Shown: positions 34,897-46,838 of the stretch, piece after piece
Numbering within the stretch: position 1 is the first letter of the stretch
How the letters are laid out: each line of letters opens with the position of its first letter
Assembly (NCBI GenBank): GCA_022661535.1
Contig: JAKULF010000011.1
Location: forward strand, 1,736,001-1,800,000
Reading direction: 5' to 3'
DNA length: 64,000 nucleotides
Source of the DNA: Eutypa lata
Taxonomy: Eukaryota; Ascomycota; Sordariomycetes; Xylariales; Diatrypaceae
Made by a program: the position numbers and the translations under genes
The notes under the pieces: generated by a model
The model's database searches: none
What the model was told of the DNA's origin: nothing
Seen by the model: the letters and a program-made list of their open reading frames with translations, nothing else

Positions 34897-37821
34897 TCAG
34901 GCTTTGACCTCAGCGGCAGCTCTGCCGAGCTCCCGGAGAAGCTGCGTCAAATTCTCAACAAGCGGTGGGGGAGCCTCTGTTTCAAGGTGGCAAGGGAAGT
35001 TGCTTTCAAGCGTTTCTAGGATAGCATTCATAATCGTCTCCTGGTCTGATAGGGGGACCGGGAGCGCAGGTCTTCCACTTTCACTGGGTGGCTGGCTCCA
35101 GCTCGGGATTCCTTTCCCAAGTGTAATAAATCGTTGTACAGCGGGAGAGTCGGACTCATCTAGGCATACAGCTTCCGACGCTACAGTCTGGACTTGAGCG
35201 GGACCTGCTTCGCGCATGCCGTTGGCCAGAGAAATCATGCTGTAGGCCCATATAGCAAGACTGGCTTGATAGACAGCAATAGCGTAAAATCCGCGGAGAT
35301 GGTTGTGACAGAAGGTCCTAGCGGCACGTATGACTTGTCCACCGTGCCAGATGGCTTGCCGTGATTCGGAGCTATTGAACCACTGCTGAAGTGACGGGAA
35401 GACTTGCCGAGCGTCCTCAATATCCCCTTTCCCAGCAAAGAGTTCAATGGACTCGAAAGACAAGTGAAGATGCATGTGTAGTAGTTCCATCACTAGAGTA
35501 GTCTCTGGACGTGGAGGCTCCTGACACTCTAATATGTTGATCTGGAAACGCTGAAGCCTTTGGAGTATCTCTTGATGTTGCAAGGCGACGGCAGCATGCG
35601 AGTATTTGGCTCTGTTAAGAGTCGCTTGTAGTTGCGAGTTTTGCCATATCATTCCCCAAATGCCGTGAAGAATGATGAGGTGAGCGAAGTGAACGTCGTA
35701 ATGGTCAGGAATCTCAATGGGCTCCCGCAAATATTCGACCAGGCTAACAGGGGTGTGTGATCGAGGCCTACTGAGATATATCGCCTTCCATTGCTCGGCA
35801 TCCTCTGCCAACCACAGGTTCCGCGCCTCTGGGAATGAAGTAGAGAGCTCCGCGAAAGATATAATGGGGCTAGTTAACATCGCCATGCTAGACTGTGCAT
35901 CTATGATGAAGCAATGGTATACGAGTCGCTTGCAGCTCTCTTGCTCTACCCATCGAAGCCACTTACGATGAAGGTTCTCGCCCGCATCTTCCGGCAGAGG
36001 CACAGAGGATGCTGCGTTGTGTGCACGGAATTGCCTAGCCCGTCGCAACATCTGTATCACAATGATCAGCCGCTAAGTCTCATTTCACCATACTGCCCAA
36101 CATACCGTGTAGACAATCTGAGGATGGCTTTCTGCTATTTCCATTCTCTGTTTAATGCCGCTCCAGAGGCCGATTTCTATCTCGCATATGAAAGCTTGCA
36201 AGGCCCAAAGTGCCCTTGATAGTACGTTTGCCTCGTTGAATCTTGTAGGTAGCGTTGTACGAACAACCTCTTGCATGGCAAATCCAAGTTTATGCAAGGT
36301 TTTTGTATTGGTCAGCACCGCGCCCGTAGCTACCACAGCGCCTAAGAGCTCCGGTTCCTGCTCGTTTGGTTTAAAGGTCGGACCGTGGACAAACGAGTCT
36401 ATTCGTTGGTGATGGTTGTGGAAGAAACCCTGGAGTAGGCTGTTTAATACCTGACGCGTAGGGAACGCCTTAATAACAGCACGCTTTTTTTCTGTCTTGC
36501 AGGTATCTAATGTCATTGCCAGGATTTCATCTCTAGTGCTTCGATTCAAACAGTGCTCATTTAGAGAAAAGCGTGGCTCGGAAGAGTCCTCGTGGGTTCC
36601 TAAAACAGAAAGATTTTCAAGTTCCGACGCAGAGTAATCATGACGAGATGGCTCCCATAAGCCAAGCGAGGAGCGTCGGTAAGCTTCAGTACCTAATGCG
36701 ACATGTCCTCGTGGGTCTCTCGACTCTGTCGTGTCGGAGCCCTGCTTGGCTACCATCTGCTGGTGACCATTGCTAGTGCCGCGAGCGTTGCCGGGTGGCG
36801 GATCTAAGAGGCTGAAGTTGGCGTCCGCGAAGTCGAAGCTGCTATCAACGGTAAAATCTAAGAAGCCCCGAGGTGCATTGCTAAAATCATGAGAAGGCCA
36901 CTCATCGGTGGGGATTGCCCGCTGAGAGTTAGCAAGGGGCGAAGATATGACCCCTCGTAAGAAATAAGACATGTCGTACTGTGGAAAGCCGAAAGGAGAT
37001 GGGTCCTGGAGTTCCGACTCGAACGTTTGATCTGTACGATATTCAACACACAAAACCAATCAGCAAGAAGCGGGAGTCATACCGTGCGCTACGGATAACG
37101 GAGACGTGGGTTGGGCAATCTGAAGATTGGTGACCGCTGTCTCGACATCAATACCGGGCCCGACATTGCTATTGCTGGGTTTGTCACGGAAAGGCACAGA
37201 ATTATCTTGTCCTTCCTGTCATCAGCCTTGATCCAATTGGTGCCAGATGTCGCGAAACATTCCGAAACGCTCTGGAAATAAGAACGAGAGAGCCTACCGG
37301 GCTGGTTTTCCATTTCATCGCTCTCTTGACCATCTTGTTTGCAGGCTATACCTTTGTTCAGACAACGACTACAGGGCTTTTTGTCATCGCATTTGAGTTT
37401 TGCCACAGCACAGGATCTGCATGCCTGCGAAACGCGCGGTGTTGTGTTGTGCTGGCGCTTCTGCCGCTTACTATTATTCTCGTCGTCTTCGTGACATGCG
37501 GCATGCCTTTTTAGAAGGTCTCTAGATAATGCTTCAGCTCAGACATGGCAAGGTCTAACTACTTGATGGGCTCCGCACGGGATAGAACATACGGCCTCCC
37601 AAACGCCTTACTACAAACTTGGCATTGAAATGGTCGGTCTTGCAAGTCTATCGCGCATAGATCGGTTAGTGAGGGCTGCAACGATGTGAAATGAACCTGT
37701 ACCCACGTGACCGAACGTGTCGACTGAGATGGTCGACTCTAGTAAAGGTGCGCTGGCATGTTGAGCACTGGAACAGTCCTTGTTGGGCGGGTTTCTGTGG
37801 TCGCTGTGCTTGAGGCTCCAT
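34897..37821 (-). CDS. Transcription factor with two C2H2 fingers plus a Zn2Cys6 cluster, 867 aa
   Basis: Fungal pathway-type regulator. Six exons: 37707-37821, 37593-37647, 37298-37521, 37083-37211, 36106-37031, 34897-36051 (868 codons). Finger 1 is C19-C22-H35-H39 (QCSTCQRTFTRVDHLSRHVR), finger 2 is C47-C50-H63-H67 (QCQVCSKAFGRPDLLKRHAA). The binuclear cluster is C91-C94-C101-C107-C110-C117 (CRSCAVAKLKCDDKKPCSRC). Fingers 1 and 2 are each assembled across introns, so unspliced reading hides them. The large C-terminal part (about 350-700) fits the fungal_trans (PF04082) domain: NSLLQGFFHNHHQRIDSFVH, GLWSGIKQRMEIAESHPQIV, WLRWVEQESCKRLVYHCF. The intron 37212-37297 uses an AAG acceptor in this model; alternatives need other phase. 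Likely controls neighbouring metabolic genes, by position only. Confidence 0.9.
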
Positions 37822-38479
37822 GGTTGATGTTGACTAGGTGTGGATATGTAGGTGTAGAAGGGAGATATCAACGGAAGCAAGGAGATGATGCTTGTTTGTG
37901 TTGAAGACTTGTGGATCAAGGGCAAAACATTATAAATTCACCCCTAAAACAATGATCAAGATGCTTTCCTTCTAGGCTTTCCTTCCCCATGGGGAAATTT
38001 TAATTAGGCCATTGTGACTGGACGACTCAACCCTAGCTCTAGTCAGCCATGTCCTGATAACTATCCGTGCCCTTCCCCATAATCATCCCTGCTACTCCGC
38101 ACGAGAGGCCGGCATGTCTATTCGGCAAGTCTTGGCTGTACCAGTAATTTATAAGGATTGTTATTATTATCCTTTAATGTTTATCATCGTTATACTTCTA
38201 CAATTACATTTTATAATCATAATAAAAACTCGACTAATAAAATATTATTAAAGATTATAAATGAAACGATTGATCTACATTATACACTTGGGTGGAGTGT
38301 AGACACGGGCATTTCAATTGCCGTGTTTTCGTCTAGCATGGGCACCCTTGCTAGGTTAAACGGACTAGGCAGAAAGTATTCAGGTGATCTGCTAGAGCAC
38401 TACATTGTTTAACGTTAGTAACAGAGTCTCTGGACGTTCCGGAACTCTTCCTCATTGTTTCCGGTGGGTGGGTTGTTTA
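37822..38479. other. Intergenic, AT-rich
   Basis: Promoter side of the transcription factor. 38150-38270 is very AT-rich. No gene seen. Confidence 0.5.
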
Positions 38480-39342
38480 CAGGGAAGGGAAGGATGAGCC
38501 GCATCGCCCTGCAGCACGAGGTGATCGTGGATCCATGCTCAGGATCTCCCAGAGTCGCAAAGACTCCCTTCAAATCTTTCTGACATCGCTACATAAGAGC
38601 GTGGAACGAAAGTCCTTGTAGGCTTTGTTCACCGAGGCATTCAGGGGTTATGTTGTTTCGTCACCCCCTTCCCCTATTCGATCGTATAGAGCGACACTCA
38701 CCGTCGAGGCTTTCCTTGCTTCGCTCTCCTTTCCTAGGCGTATGCACATAAAATTGAGTAGCTAGTTCGAGTCGCATGGTACATACATAGCCATACACTT
38801 ATATTCGCTATACCAGATGGTGAGCTCGCCATCCCTTCAGGCGAATTGCGCCGTCACGTGGTCCTCAACTACAACTTGGCGGGAATTGAGGAATCGAGAC
38901 GCATTTTTGCCGGACGGCTTGGCCGTAACCGCGACGCCGCGAACTCCGGCCCAGCACTTGGACTACATCCAATACAGTACCGGATCTCTATTTGAACTAT
39001 CCGAGACTCGCGGGCACACCGTCAGCACCAAGGAGCATATCTCCCTCGTGCAAGTGTACGCGATGAACTAAAGACCGGGGAAGTTGTCATAGCTTGTTAG
39101 ACTCGGCTACGCCGCATATCTTATCAACTGGTTTCCGGTGTCATATTTAGATGCAACGTGGCTCCCGCCTCATTAGTGAGGGAGGATCCCTCGAGCATTG
39201 TCACCTTGTCCATGTACTAGCGGAGGTAAAATGCAGCAGTCAATCCGCCAATGCCGGCGCCTACAATGACAACATTGACTATGTAGGGACTGGCAGCTAC
39301 AGCTGTTCCGTTTTGGTGAATACCATTAAGGCCTGGATACAT
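38480..39342 (-). pseudogene. Decayed FAD-dependent (salicylate-hydroxylase-like) monooxygenase
   Basis: Fragments of a group A flavin monooxygenase read in order on the minus strand. The start is at 39342, followed by the FAD Rossmann motif VVIVGAGIGGLTAAFYLR, a stop where the intact paralogue has Gln, then NEAGATLHLN and two stops. After a frame change comes VHRVHLHEGDMLLGADGVP, in which about 45-50 residues normally between HRVxLHE and the GADG motif are missing. Next are PSGKNASRFLNSR, a stop, DGELTIWY, LNFMCIRLG and a GTGAGT at a position matching an intron donor of the intact gene at 46839-49387. Last come LRLWEILSMDP and, in another frame, LVLQGDAAHPSLP (GD motif). Multiple stops and frameshifts rule out function. 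CAG to TAG and CGA to TGA changes are consistent with C-to-T mutation. Confidence 0.85.
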
Positions 39343-39878
39343 AATAGACGTGATGACATCTATATTAAATGGCGACAATACTGTGTCCGAAACAGATGGT
39401 AGAAAATAAACCCAATTTTGCTGGCATTAGATCCTGAACATGATAGGCTTCCTAATAGTGTCCCTCTTTACTCGTGTCTCACTAACGCCTGCTAAATGTT
39501 TATTTTCATCTTGTCCCATCGCCTAGTTCTGTTAGGTTTGGAAGCCTTTCGTCCCGAGGTGGACAAGGAAGAACACCCGTACGGCATCCCTGCAGGGCTG
39601 TTTTACGGGACCGCCCCATAAGTATAGCGTGGGATCCAGTTGCGGAATGTGGAATGCTAGGGTGGTATAAGTAGCACACTTGGGGGATAGGTATTCTTTG
39701 TGAGCTCGAGTGGCATCGGGTGCCGGCAGGATCCAGAGCGGATATCTTCCATTATACTGCCAAATCACCTAGCCATTCAAAGAGATAGGTAAGGCAGTAA
39801 TGCAGATTAACTACTCATGTCAAATATATATCTCATTTTTAATATGCATGCATAGTTAATCGCAGTGTAGCTATAGCA
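39343..39878. other. Intergenic / SDR promoter
   Basis: Divergent flank between the pseudogene start and the SDR start. No gene seen. Confidence 0.5.
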
Positions 39879-40858
39879 ATGTCTCCCCCTAAGGTAGCTC
39901 TAGTTACCGCCGGCAGCGCCGGCCTTGGTGCATCTATTGCTCGTGTGCTAGCTCTGGACCTCGGTATGAGCGTCACGATCAACTACACCCACAATGCAGC
40001 TCGAGCGGAACTCATGGTTCGAGAACTCCAAAGCGCCTATGCTGCCAGGCAAACAACAAATCCACCTCATCCACCGGTCTTCCAAGCCATCCAGGCCGAC
40101 CTTCTGAGCAAAGCCGAAGTAACCCGCCTCGTCAAGGCGACCACGGATTTATCAGGCGGGCGCCTTGATGTCGTCATTTCCAATATGGGCTGGACCCAGA
40201 TGCGCAATTTCTCAGATCTTGACGACGGCGTGGTCGAGGAGGACTGGGACCGATGCTTTGCCGCGAATGTCAAGTCCCACCTGTGGCTGTTCCATGCTGC
40301 TAGGAAGTATCTCGAGGAGAGCAACAAACGGGACGAGGGCTCAGCCGTATTTGTGAGCACGGCAAGCGTCGCCGGCGTCAAGCCTAGTGGGAGTAGTTTG
40401 GTATGTGGTCTTGCAGTCCCTCAGGCAGCTTACGACTTTTTTCTTATCATGGCATCCTCTGTCTAGCCCTATGCTGTTACCAAGGCAGCTCAAATTCACT
40501 TGGTCAAATCGCTAGCCACCATCTGTGCGCCGTCGATAAGGGTCAACAGTGTCTCGCCGGGCGTGGTATTGACGGTATGTACATATATCCCCTCCGACGG
40601 CTCTTTCTACACCCCCACCAAGATAAAATCAGATGAACAAGGGGGGAAGCACCACTTGGTCGAAAGGTATTTTGCTCATTTTCACTTTAGGATTGGGGCC
40701 TCTCCTTCCCTGAAGAGAGGCTCGCAATGGTAAAAGAGGCCAATAAACTGAAGCGATTTACCACTATGGAGGATGTAGCTGAGCAGGTGAGGACCTTTGT
40801 CGTGTCTAAGACAGTGACAGGGCAAAATACCATTATCGATGCCGGGTTCAGCTTATAG
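39879..40858 (+). CDS. Classical short-chain dehydrogenase/reductase, 265 aa
   Basis: NAD(P)-dependent oxidoreductase; substrate unknown. Exons 39879-40400, 40467-40574, 40691-40858 (266 codons). Cofactor motif is TAGSAGLG. The usual NNAG is SNMG (VVISNMGWTQ). The catalytic Ser lies in AVFVSTASVAGV, and Tyr/Lys in YAVTK at the start of exon 2. C-terminal GQNTIIDAGFSL is a typical SDR end. Same strand as, and 0.94 kb upstream of, the HpsN-type dehydrogenase. In bacterial dihydroxypropanesulfonate catabolism SDRs accompany HpsN, so a joint role is possible but inferred. Confidence 0.88.
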
Positions 40859-41801
40859 GATAATTTGGTTACCTTACAAAAGACCAAAGCTACTACTAAA
40901 CCACTATGCTTCTGTTTCACCCCCCGTACATGATTATGAAGTTATAAAATTGGCGACATGTTACCATAAGTCAAGTACAAGCTCATCCGCGCAACCAAGA
41001 CCAGAAGAAGAAATCAATACCATTAGGCCTAGCATTGCGCAACTGATATTCATTATGGTACAATGCGTAGGAACACGACAACCCTATCGCCAGACAGTCT
41101 GGGGGCCCTAGGTATAGAGCACGTAAGCTAAGTGGCACGAGTATATCACTCTTTTTAGTGTCTTAATCACTAAGATGGATCTGATTCTCTCCCGAGAGAG
41201 CTCTATATTGGAGCCCCTGAAGGCTCACTAATCGTCTGTTATGTATAAGATGGAAGACTCTCCATGCTCTTGTATTTTGATTGGTTAGATTAAGAATTAT
41301 TGGAATTGCGTACGCTAAATGCGCACTAAAAAGGGTGTGTAGTAGGAGGGTTCTGTGGTGCGGGTGCTCTACCTAACCTGGGAAACTCTCCTCCATCCGA
41401 GAATGACTCCTATTTCAGTAGTGGGGCGGACATCACCTAGGTACTGTGACATATCCTCTTACACTCTCCTGCCCGCAGAGTCGGCAGCCATGAAATGGGC
41501 CACAAACCCGGGAAACCCCTCACAACCGCACGAGGCGTTGCACGCTACTAGAAGCCTGGATTGAGGGGAAGTTAGAATGCATTTTTGGGGCCGCAGACTT
41601 GCTAGCGCGAATCGCGATGGATGAGGACCTCGGTAGCTCAGAAAGACGCCCGCTTAGGTAATAGGCGACCTACCGTAGAGTAGCAAAATTTTCCACATGA
41701 TATAGGCACTGATATGCACTGGCGACTTGATGAGTAGTTTCTGAAACATCTTCAGTTACTCAGGAGGGACTTACTTATAGATAGGGGTCTAGCTTTATCG
41801 A
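40859..41801. other. Intergenic, HpsN-type gene promoter
   Basis: About 0.94 kb, no gene seen. A tRNA A-box-like ggtagctcag near 41632-41641 has no matching T arm and was rejected. Confidence 0.5.
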
Positions 41802-43422
41802 ATGCCCTCAATGAAGCGCACGTATCTCAAGAAGGCCAACCCCCGGGTCAAGCCCGTTGCCGGATCGGCGACGGATGTGCCGGGGATCGTGAGGAATGTC
41901 ATTGATAGCATCCGCAAGGAGGGGGATGCCGCCGTCCGCCGCCACAGCAACACCTTTGACCGGTGGTCGCCCCAGTCCTTCAAGCTCTCCGAGGCCGAGA
42001 TCGAGCATATCATGTCCCAGGTCCCTGAACAAATTATCAACGACATCAAGACCGTTCAAGCCAATGTGCGCAAGTTTGCGACTGCGCAAAAGGAGTCGAT
42101 CAGGGAGTTTGAGCTCGAGATGGCGCCGGGCGTCTTCTTGGGACAGAAGAATAATCCCATCGACTCCGTTGGAGCGTGAGCAACAATAAAATCCCGTTGC
42201 TACCTATCTTTACTAGTCCCTTGCTGAGTCTAAGCACGCAGGTATATTCCCGGCGGCCGCTATCCCCTCCTGGCATCGGCGCACATGACTATTCTCACGG
42301 CCAAAGTTGCTGGTGTCAAGAACGTAGTCGGCTGCACGCCTCCAGCCGCCGGCAAGATTCCAAATGCCACCGTGGCCGCCATGCACCTTGCCGGTGCAGA
42401 CGAAATCTTCATCCTCGGCGGTATTCAGGCCGTGGCGGCTATGGCGATCGGGACGGAGACGATCCGCAAAGTCGACTTCATTGCGGGCCCCGGCAACGCC
42501 TTTGTCGCCGAGGCGAAGCGGCAACTGTTTGGTGAGATTGGCATCGACCTCTTCGCCGGGCCAACCGAAACGCTGATCGTGGCCGACGAGACTGCGAGCC
42601 CCTTTATGGTCGCCACCGATCTTCTTTCCCAGGCTGAGCACGGCCCAGATAGTCCTGCCGTGCTCGTCACGACGTCCGCCGACGTTGGAAAGAAGGCCAT
42701 GGAGCTCTGCGACCAGCTCCTTGAGGGCTTGGTCACTGCCCCCATCGCTAGTGTCTCCTGGAGAGACTACGGAGAAGTGGTGCTGGCCGATTCACTGGAT
42801 GCCGCTTACCTCATCGCAGATGAATATGCGTCGGAGCACGTCCAGATCCTCACAAGCAAGCCAAGGGAGGCGCTCGGCAAGATGCAACACTATGGTGCCA
42901 TGTTTCTGGGTCCCATGACATGTGTGTCGTACGGCGATAAGGTAAGCAGCGACAACGTCTTTATTTCGACTAATCTCGAGATAATATGTGAATCAGCAAG
43001 CTGACCTCCATTCTACCAAGTGCATCGGAACAAACCACGTCCTCCCCACGAAAGGCGCGGCGAGGGTAAGCAATATTCTCAGTTAATTTGCCCCCCTGTA
43101 ACAAGATTTGGTGTTTCAATTTACGAAAAGGCTTGTTCGGGAACTCTCTTCTCCCAAACAACTCCCGTATCTCGCTAAGTTACCCATAAAAAACCGATTA
43201 CTAACTCAAGCATCGCAGTATACTGGCGGGCTCTGGGTCGGCAAATTCCTCAGAACTGTGACTTACCAAGAGGTTCGATCGGCCGAGGAGAGTGGAAAGC
43301 TGGGGCGGCTTTGCGGACGAGCTGCCAGGGTCGAGTTGTTTGAGGGCCACGCTAGGTCGGGAGATTTACGTGCAAACTTGTACTTAAATGATGAGTTCAG
43401 TTGGATTACAAGTGCGCTCTGA
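41802..43422 (+). CDS. Histidinol-dehydrogenase-family enzyme, HpsN (sulfopropanediol 3-dehydrogenase)-like, 440 aa
   Basis: Stand-alone HisD-fold NAD-dependent dehydrogenase, not the trifunctional fungal HIS4. Exons 41802-42175, 42242-42941, 43021-43065, 43219-43422 (441 codons). HisD hallmarks: Zn-ligand region DLLSQAEHGPDSPA, catalytic Glu-His in ADEYASEHVQIL, GTNHVLPTKGAARYTGGLWV near the active site, and EGHARSGDLR for the late His. YIPGGRYPLLASAHM and VGPGNAFVAEAKRQLFG-type motifs (IAGPGNAFVAEAKR here) match bacterial HpsN-like proteins closely, including VGKFLRTVTYQE instead of the usual HisD C-terminus. HpsN oxidises 2,3-dihydroxypropane-1-sulfonate; substrate here is untested. The family is mainly bacterial, so ancient transfer is plausible. 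Intron 2 uses an AAG acceptor after a CTGAC branch site. Confidence 0.9.
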
Positions 43423-45588
43423 TCACGGAGGTATAGAAAGGGTCCATAGAATATTGGCGAAGAGAACGTTTAATTTATTGATTCCTTTTCCATTTCGAGG
43501 TCTGGGACGACATACAGTTCGAATCAAATCAATATAATACTATTTGCAGCCGAGATATATATAGTAAAGTCGTATGCCTTGATACATGGGACCAAACTGG
43601 AACCCCCTTTTCTTACAAGAAGCAAATCATGGCTTCAATCACTTGAAGGTTCGCTGAACCTGACGTATGAAGGTAAGCTCTACGAAATATAGACAATTAT
43701 AGACTTAGTTAGCAACTACGCATGGGCTTAACATAATGGAGCTGGGCCTGAGTAAAGGGGCGAGGTTGACACGGGTTTAAAGTGATGCAGTATCAGTACC
43801 AACACTTTGTGTTTCTTTGAACCATGGTTCGTTGAGAGAGCTTTCCAAGTTGTCAAGTGAGCATTTCCTAATTGCTTGTTCTGGCAGGCAGATATTATTG
43901 TAGATGTCTCGACAAGGCACGCGAGTTCTTTATAGCACCATCGAGAAGAAACCCAAGGACCAATGCTGATATTAGATAGAGAAACAGTCCTTGGTCACGA
44001 ACTAGCATTAATCACCTCGTTTAATGGTACTTACACGGAGTGTGAATTCCTTCCTTGGCTCTCTACACTCCAAACTTTAAGAGAAATTAATCACGTTGTA
44101 GCCAACCTTGTCTAGGAGAGACGGCGACCAAGTGAAGCCATCAGGGTAGGTCACCACTGCTCGCGAGAGGTCATTCACGAGGCTAAGATCACCTTAGTGT
44201 GAGCTATTGTCTAAAGCTGACAGATCCGACAATCCCATCAGAGATAGGTAAAGCATTACTCCTAACGAAGGATTAGTTGCTATAGAGCCTGTTCGCACTG
44301 GCTTAGGTAATAAGGATGACAAGACTTGGCTTTCTCCCAGTATTCCTTTCAGTAGTGAGGTTGTCAATTTCCCGAAGTGATGAATCTAGGTTGTGCTAGA
44401 TGGTCGATCTGCGTACGGTATAACTTCGTTTGTACTCTGTGAGTTGGAACAATGCTCAATTTCAGAAAGACTTGTTCTGTTTCTCGGATGCTTACAGCTC
44501 CGTCTCAGTACATAGCTCTTATTACGGAAGTCTCAATACACGGCAATTCTCTTTTTGAGGACAGTCCATTTTATGTCCATCAATATCGGAAACCGGCTAA
44601 TACATCCACAAAATCCAAAGGTCCGATGGATTGCGTTAATTAGACCCCTGCCTGACTCCTGACTGGTCCTCGCCTAAATGCACTGCATTTTTAGCCTCAC
44701 GAAGGGGATTGCTTATATTCACAAAGGACATATGTTGCTATTACGCGTCCGCAAGTGTGGTGTGAGGAGAGGCATTGCTCCTCGTTGTCTCCACCATCTG
44801 GTCCTATAGGTACTTACCGTCCCGCTTCATCCCCGACATGCTAACCCCGCATTTCCACCCCAGAACCCTCTCGGAGCCGCTACTCTATCTAGCCCCTTTT
44901 GCGATGGCGTTGCGAGGCTCGGGAGGTGGAGGATATGTCCCGGCGCTCTCGGCCCAAGCGCTGGCCCGCATCGCTCACATTCAACTTCCCGAGATCAATC
45001 TCACGTTTTGCTGCATCCGTAATAATTCGTACTTCGTGCTTCGTACCCGCCTTCAAAATCTAAGAATCAAGCGTGAGCAAGGAGCTTCTATCGCAGCCAA
45101 CCCTGTGAAGCGGGTCTGTAAAGCACCCGCTCGTCCTACAGTCAGGTCAGGGGTCTTTAGTGTCAGATAGTTGGGGGTGTCAGTATTACACACCGAACTT
45201 AAGTAAACCCAGTGGGTGTTACTAATCGAAGAACAATCAACTGGAAATACGAGGTAATTATTTACGCGTATAAAATTGTAACATAATTATGAATGTGGTT
45301 GCCGGTAGGTGTCTGTATGTACAATTGATTTATATCAGCTATGAGATAGGGACGAATGCCTTGGAGCTGTTGCCATCGTGAATGCCCCAGACATCCATAC
45401 CTTCTGTACTATAAGTATGGCCTCCAGTCGTACGGACTATTCAGCTAAATTTTTTCCTTTCTCTAATCTAATATACTAACCCTTACCATGGAGATTCGTA
45501 GATGTGCCGCCGTCATGACATAGCCGTCACAGAAACAGTAGAGAATCGATTCAGGAGGTGAGTGGATCTAGGGAGTGAGTACGGGGGA
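43423..45588. other. Intergenic, no gene recognised
   Basis: About 2.2 kb between two convergent genes. A GC-richer island at about 44810-45000 has a longish open frame (44775-45170) but no recognisable domain on either strand. It may be a decayed coding fragment that could not be identified. Confidence 0.45.
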
Positions 45589-46214
45589 TCAGTCGCTAGG
45601 CTTCACCCCTGGTATCGTGCTCGTGTCCTCGCCCAGCACCGTCCCTCCAACCTCCAACTTCTCTACCGGAAGCAGCACATACAACATCCTAGCCCACCCT
45701 GTCCCTGCCCCGTCCGTCTTCGTCGCGTTCCGCCACGCGTGGTTCGTCCCGCGCTGGACGCTGATATCGCCACGCTTCATGAGGCGCTTCTCGCCGGAAT
45801 CGAGAACAAGCTCGACCTCGCCCTCGAGCACGACCCCGTAGTCAATGCTGATGGTGCGGTGCATGGGACTGAGGGCGCCCGGCATCATGTCCACTATGCG
45901 GACGACAGAGCCAGTCGAAATCGTTATGCCGGGAAGATCGGTAAGGTAATTTGAGTAAGCCTCGATCTATTAAAAAAAAAGCTGTCAGCGTCTCTTGTCC
46001 TGGGAGAGTGGACGAATTCGAAACTTACGTCTTTGTCGCTGCTCAAATCTGCGGGGAACTGGTTCGTGGCATAGCAGAGCCCGAAGTGCGCACCGTCTGG
46101 CAAACGCCGGTACGGAACATCTTCTGGGATGGAGTTGTCAAATATCTCTTTTCCGTTGACATCGTGGGAGGTGATAAAACGTTTGTTTTGACGTAGGTCT
46201 TTAGTCTCAGCCAT
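45589..46214 (-). CDS. Cupin-domain protein, 187 aa
   Basis: Small single-cupin beta-barrel (cupin_2), likely metal-binding; such proteins act as dioxygenases, isomerases or accessory proteins beside aromatic-degradation genes. Exons 46029-46214 and 45589-45966 (188 codons). The ATG at 46214 (MAETKDLRQNKRFITSHDVN) is preferred; an in-frame ATG at 46445 adds a segment with no family resemblance and probably lies in the leader. The cupin core is IVDMMPGALSPMHRTISIDY, YGVVLEGEVELVLDSGE, MKRGDISVQRGTNHAWRN, with a His in MHRT and the late His in NHAW; the canonical HxH is reduced to a single His. Same strand as and 0.62 kb downstream of the monooxygenase fusion. Confidence 0.85.
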
Positions 46215-46838
46215 TGTGATGGTAGAATCATCCAGTAGGAAGTGAAGCCCGGAGGTGTTGGCGTAGTTTTGGGGAACACCAAGGAGAACTAGGAAGCCGT
46301 TAATGGTTTTGAAAAGGAAATATACTGGTAAAGCTTTGTGGAATTCTCGTCGGTCATGCTCTACGGAATTCAGTTGCCCGACACGAGCTTCCCGAACCGA
46401 CCTATCCCCGGCTCTCCCGATGTGGAGAAGCCGAGTATCGCTCATTTTGAAACATATTCTCCGTTTACTGGTAATGTGCCACTGGGCCTGCTATAGGCGA
46501 TGTTACTTACAGAGCTAAATGTGAAGCGCCGAGGCGGTGAGATAATACGAGAAAGGATTTGATACAACTGGTCCAGCGAGACGGAGAATCTTAGAGTGTT
46601 GCTCTAAATAGCAGTGGAGTGTGCTCTTTGGTAATGCCAACTTGCTACGAGGCTGTACGAGCTATATACTTAGTATGAAGAATATACGAGAAGGACAGGA
46701 AGGAAAATTGCTGCGTGAAACTGTGATCGTGACGACAGGTCTTGAATCCCGCGTCGAATATCTGACCAGTAACTGCATTGAACACCTGATAGCCTACAAA
46801 CTGAGTATTGCCTGCTTCGAATCAAATACGCCTCGAGC
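46215..46838. other. Intergenic, cupin gene promoter
   Basis: About 0.6 kb between two co-directional genes; nothing recognised apart from an upstream in-frame ATG for the cupin gene at 46445. Confidence 0.5.

Noticed and set aside
41625..41680. tRNA A-box-like ggtagctcag
   Set aside because: No T-arm consensus at the right distance and no acceptor stem.
44775..45170. 131-residue plus-strand frame in a GC-richer island
   Set aside because: No recognisable motif on either strand; not enough to call a gene or pseudogene.
46215..46445. N-terminal 77-residue extension of the cupin protein
   Set aside because: In frame with an ATG, but the composition is unlike the family and the ATG at 46214 starts directly before conserved sequence; kept as a leader possibility.
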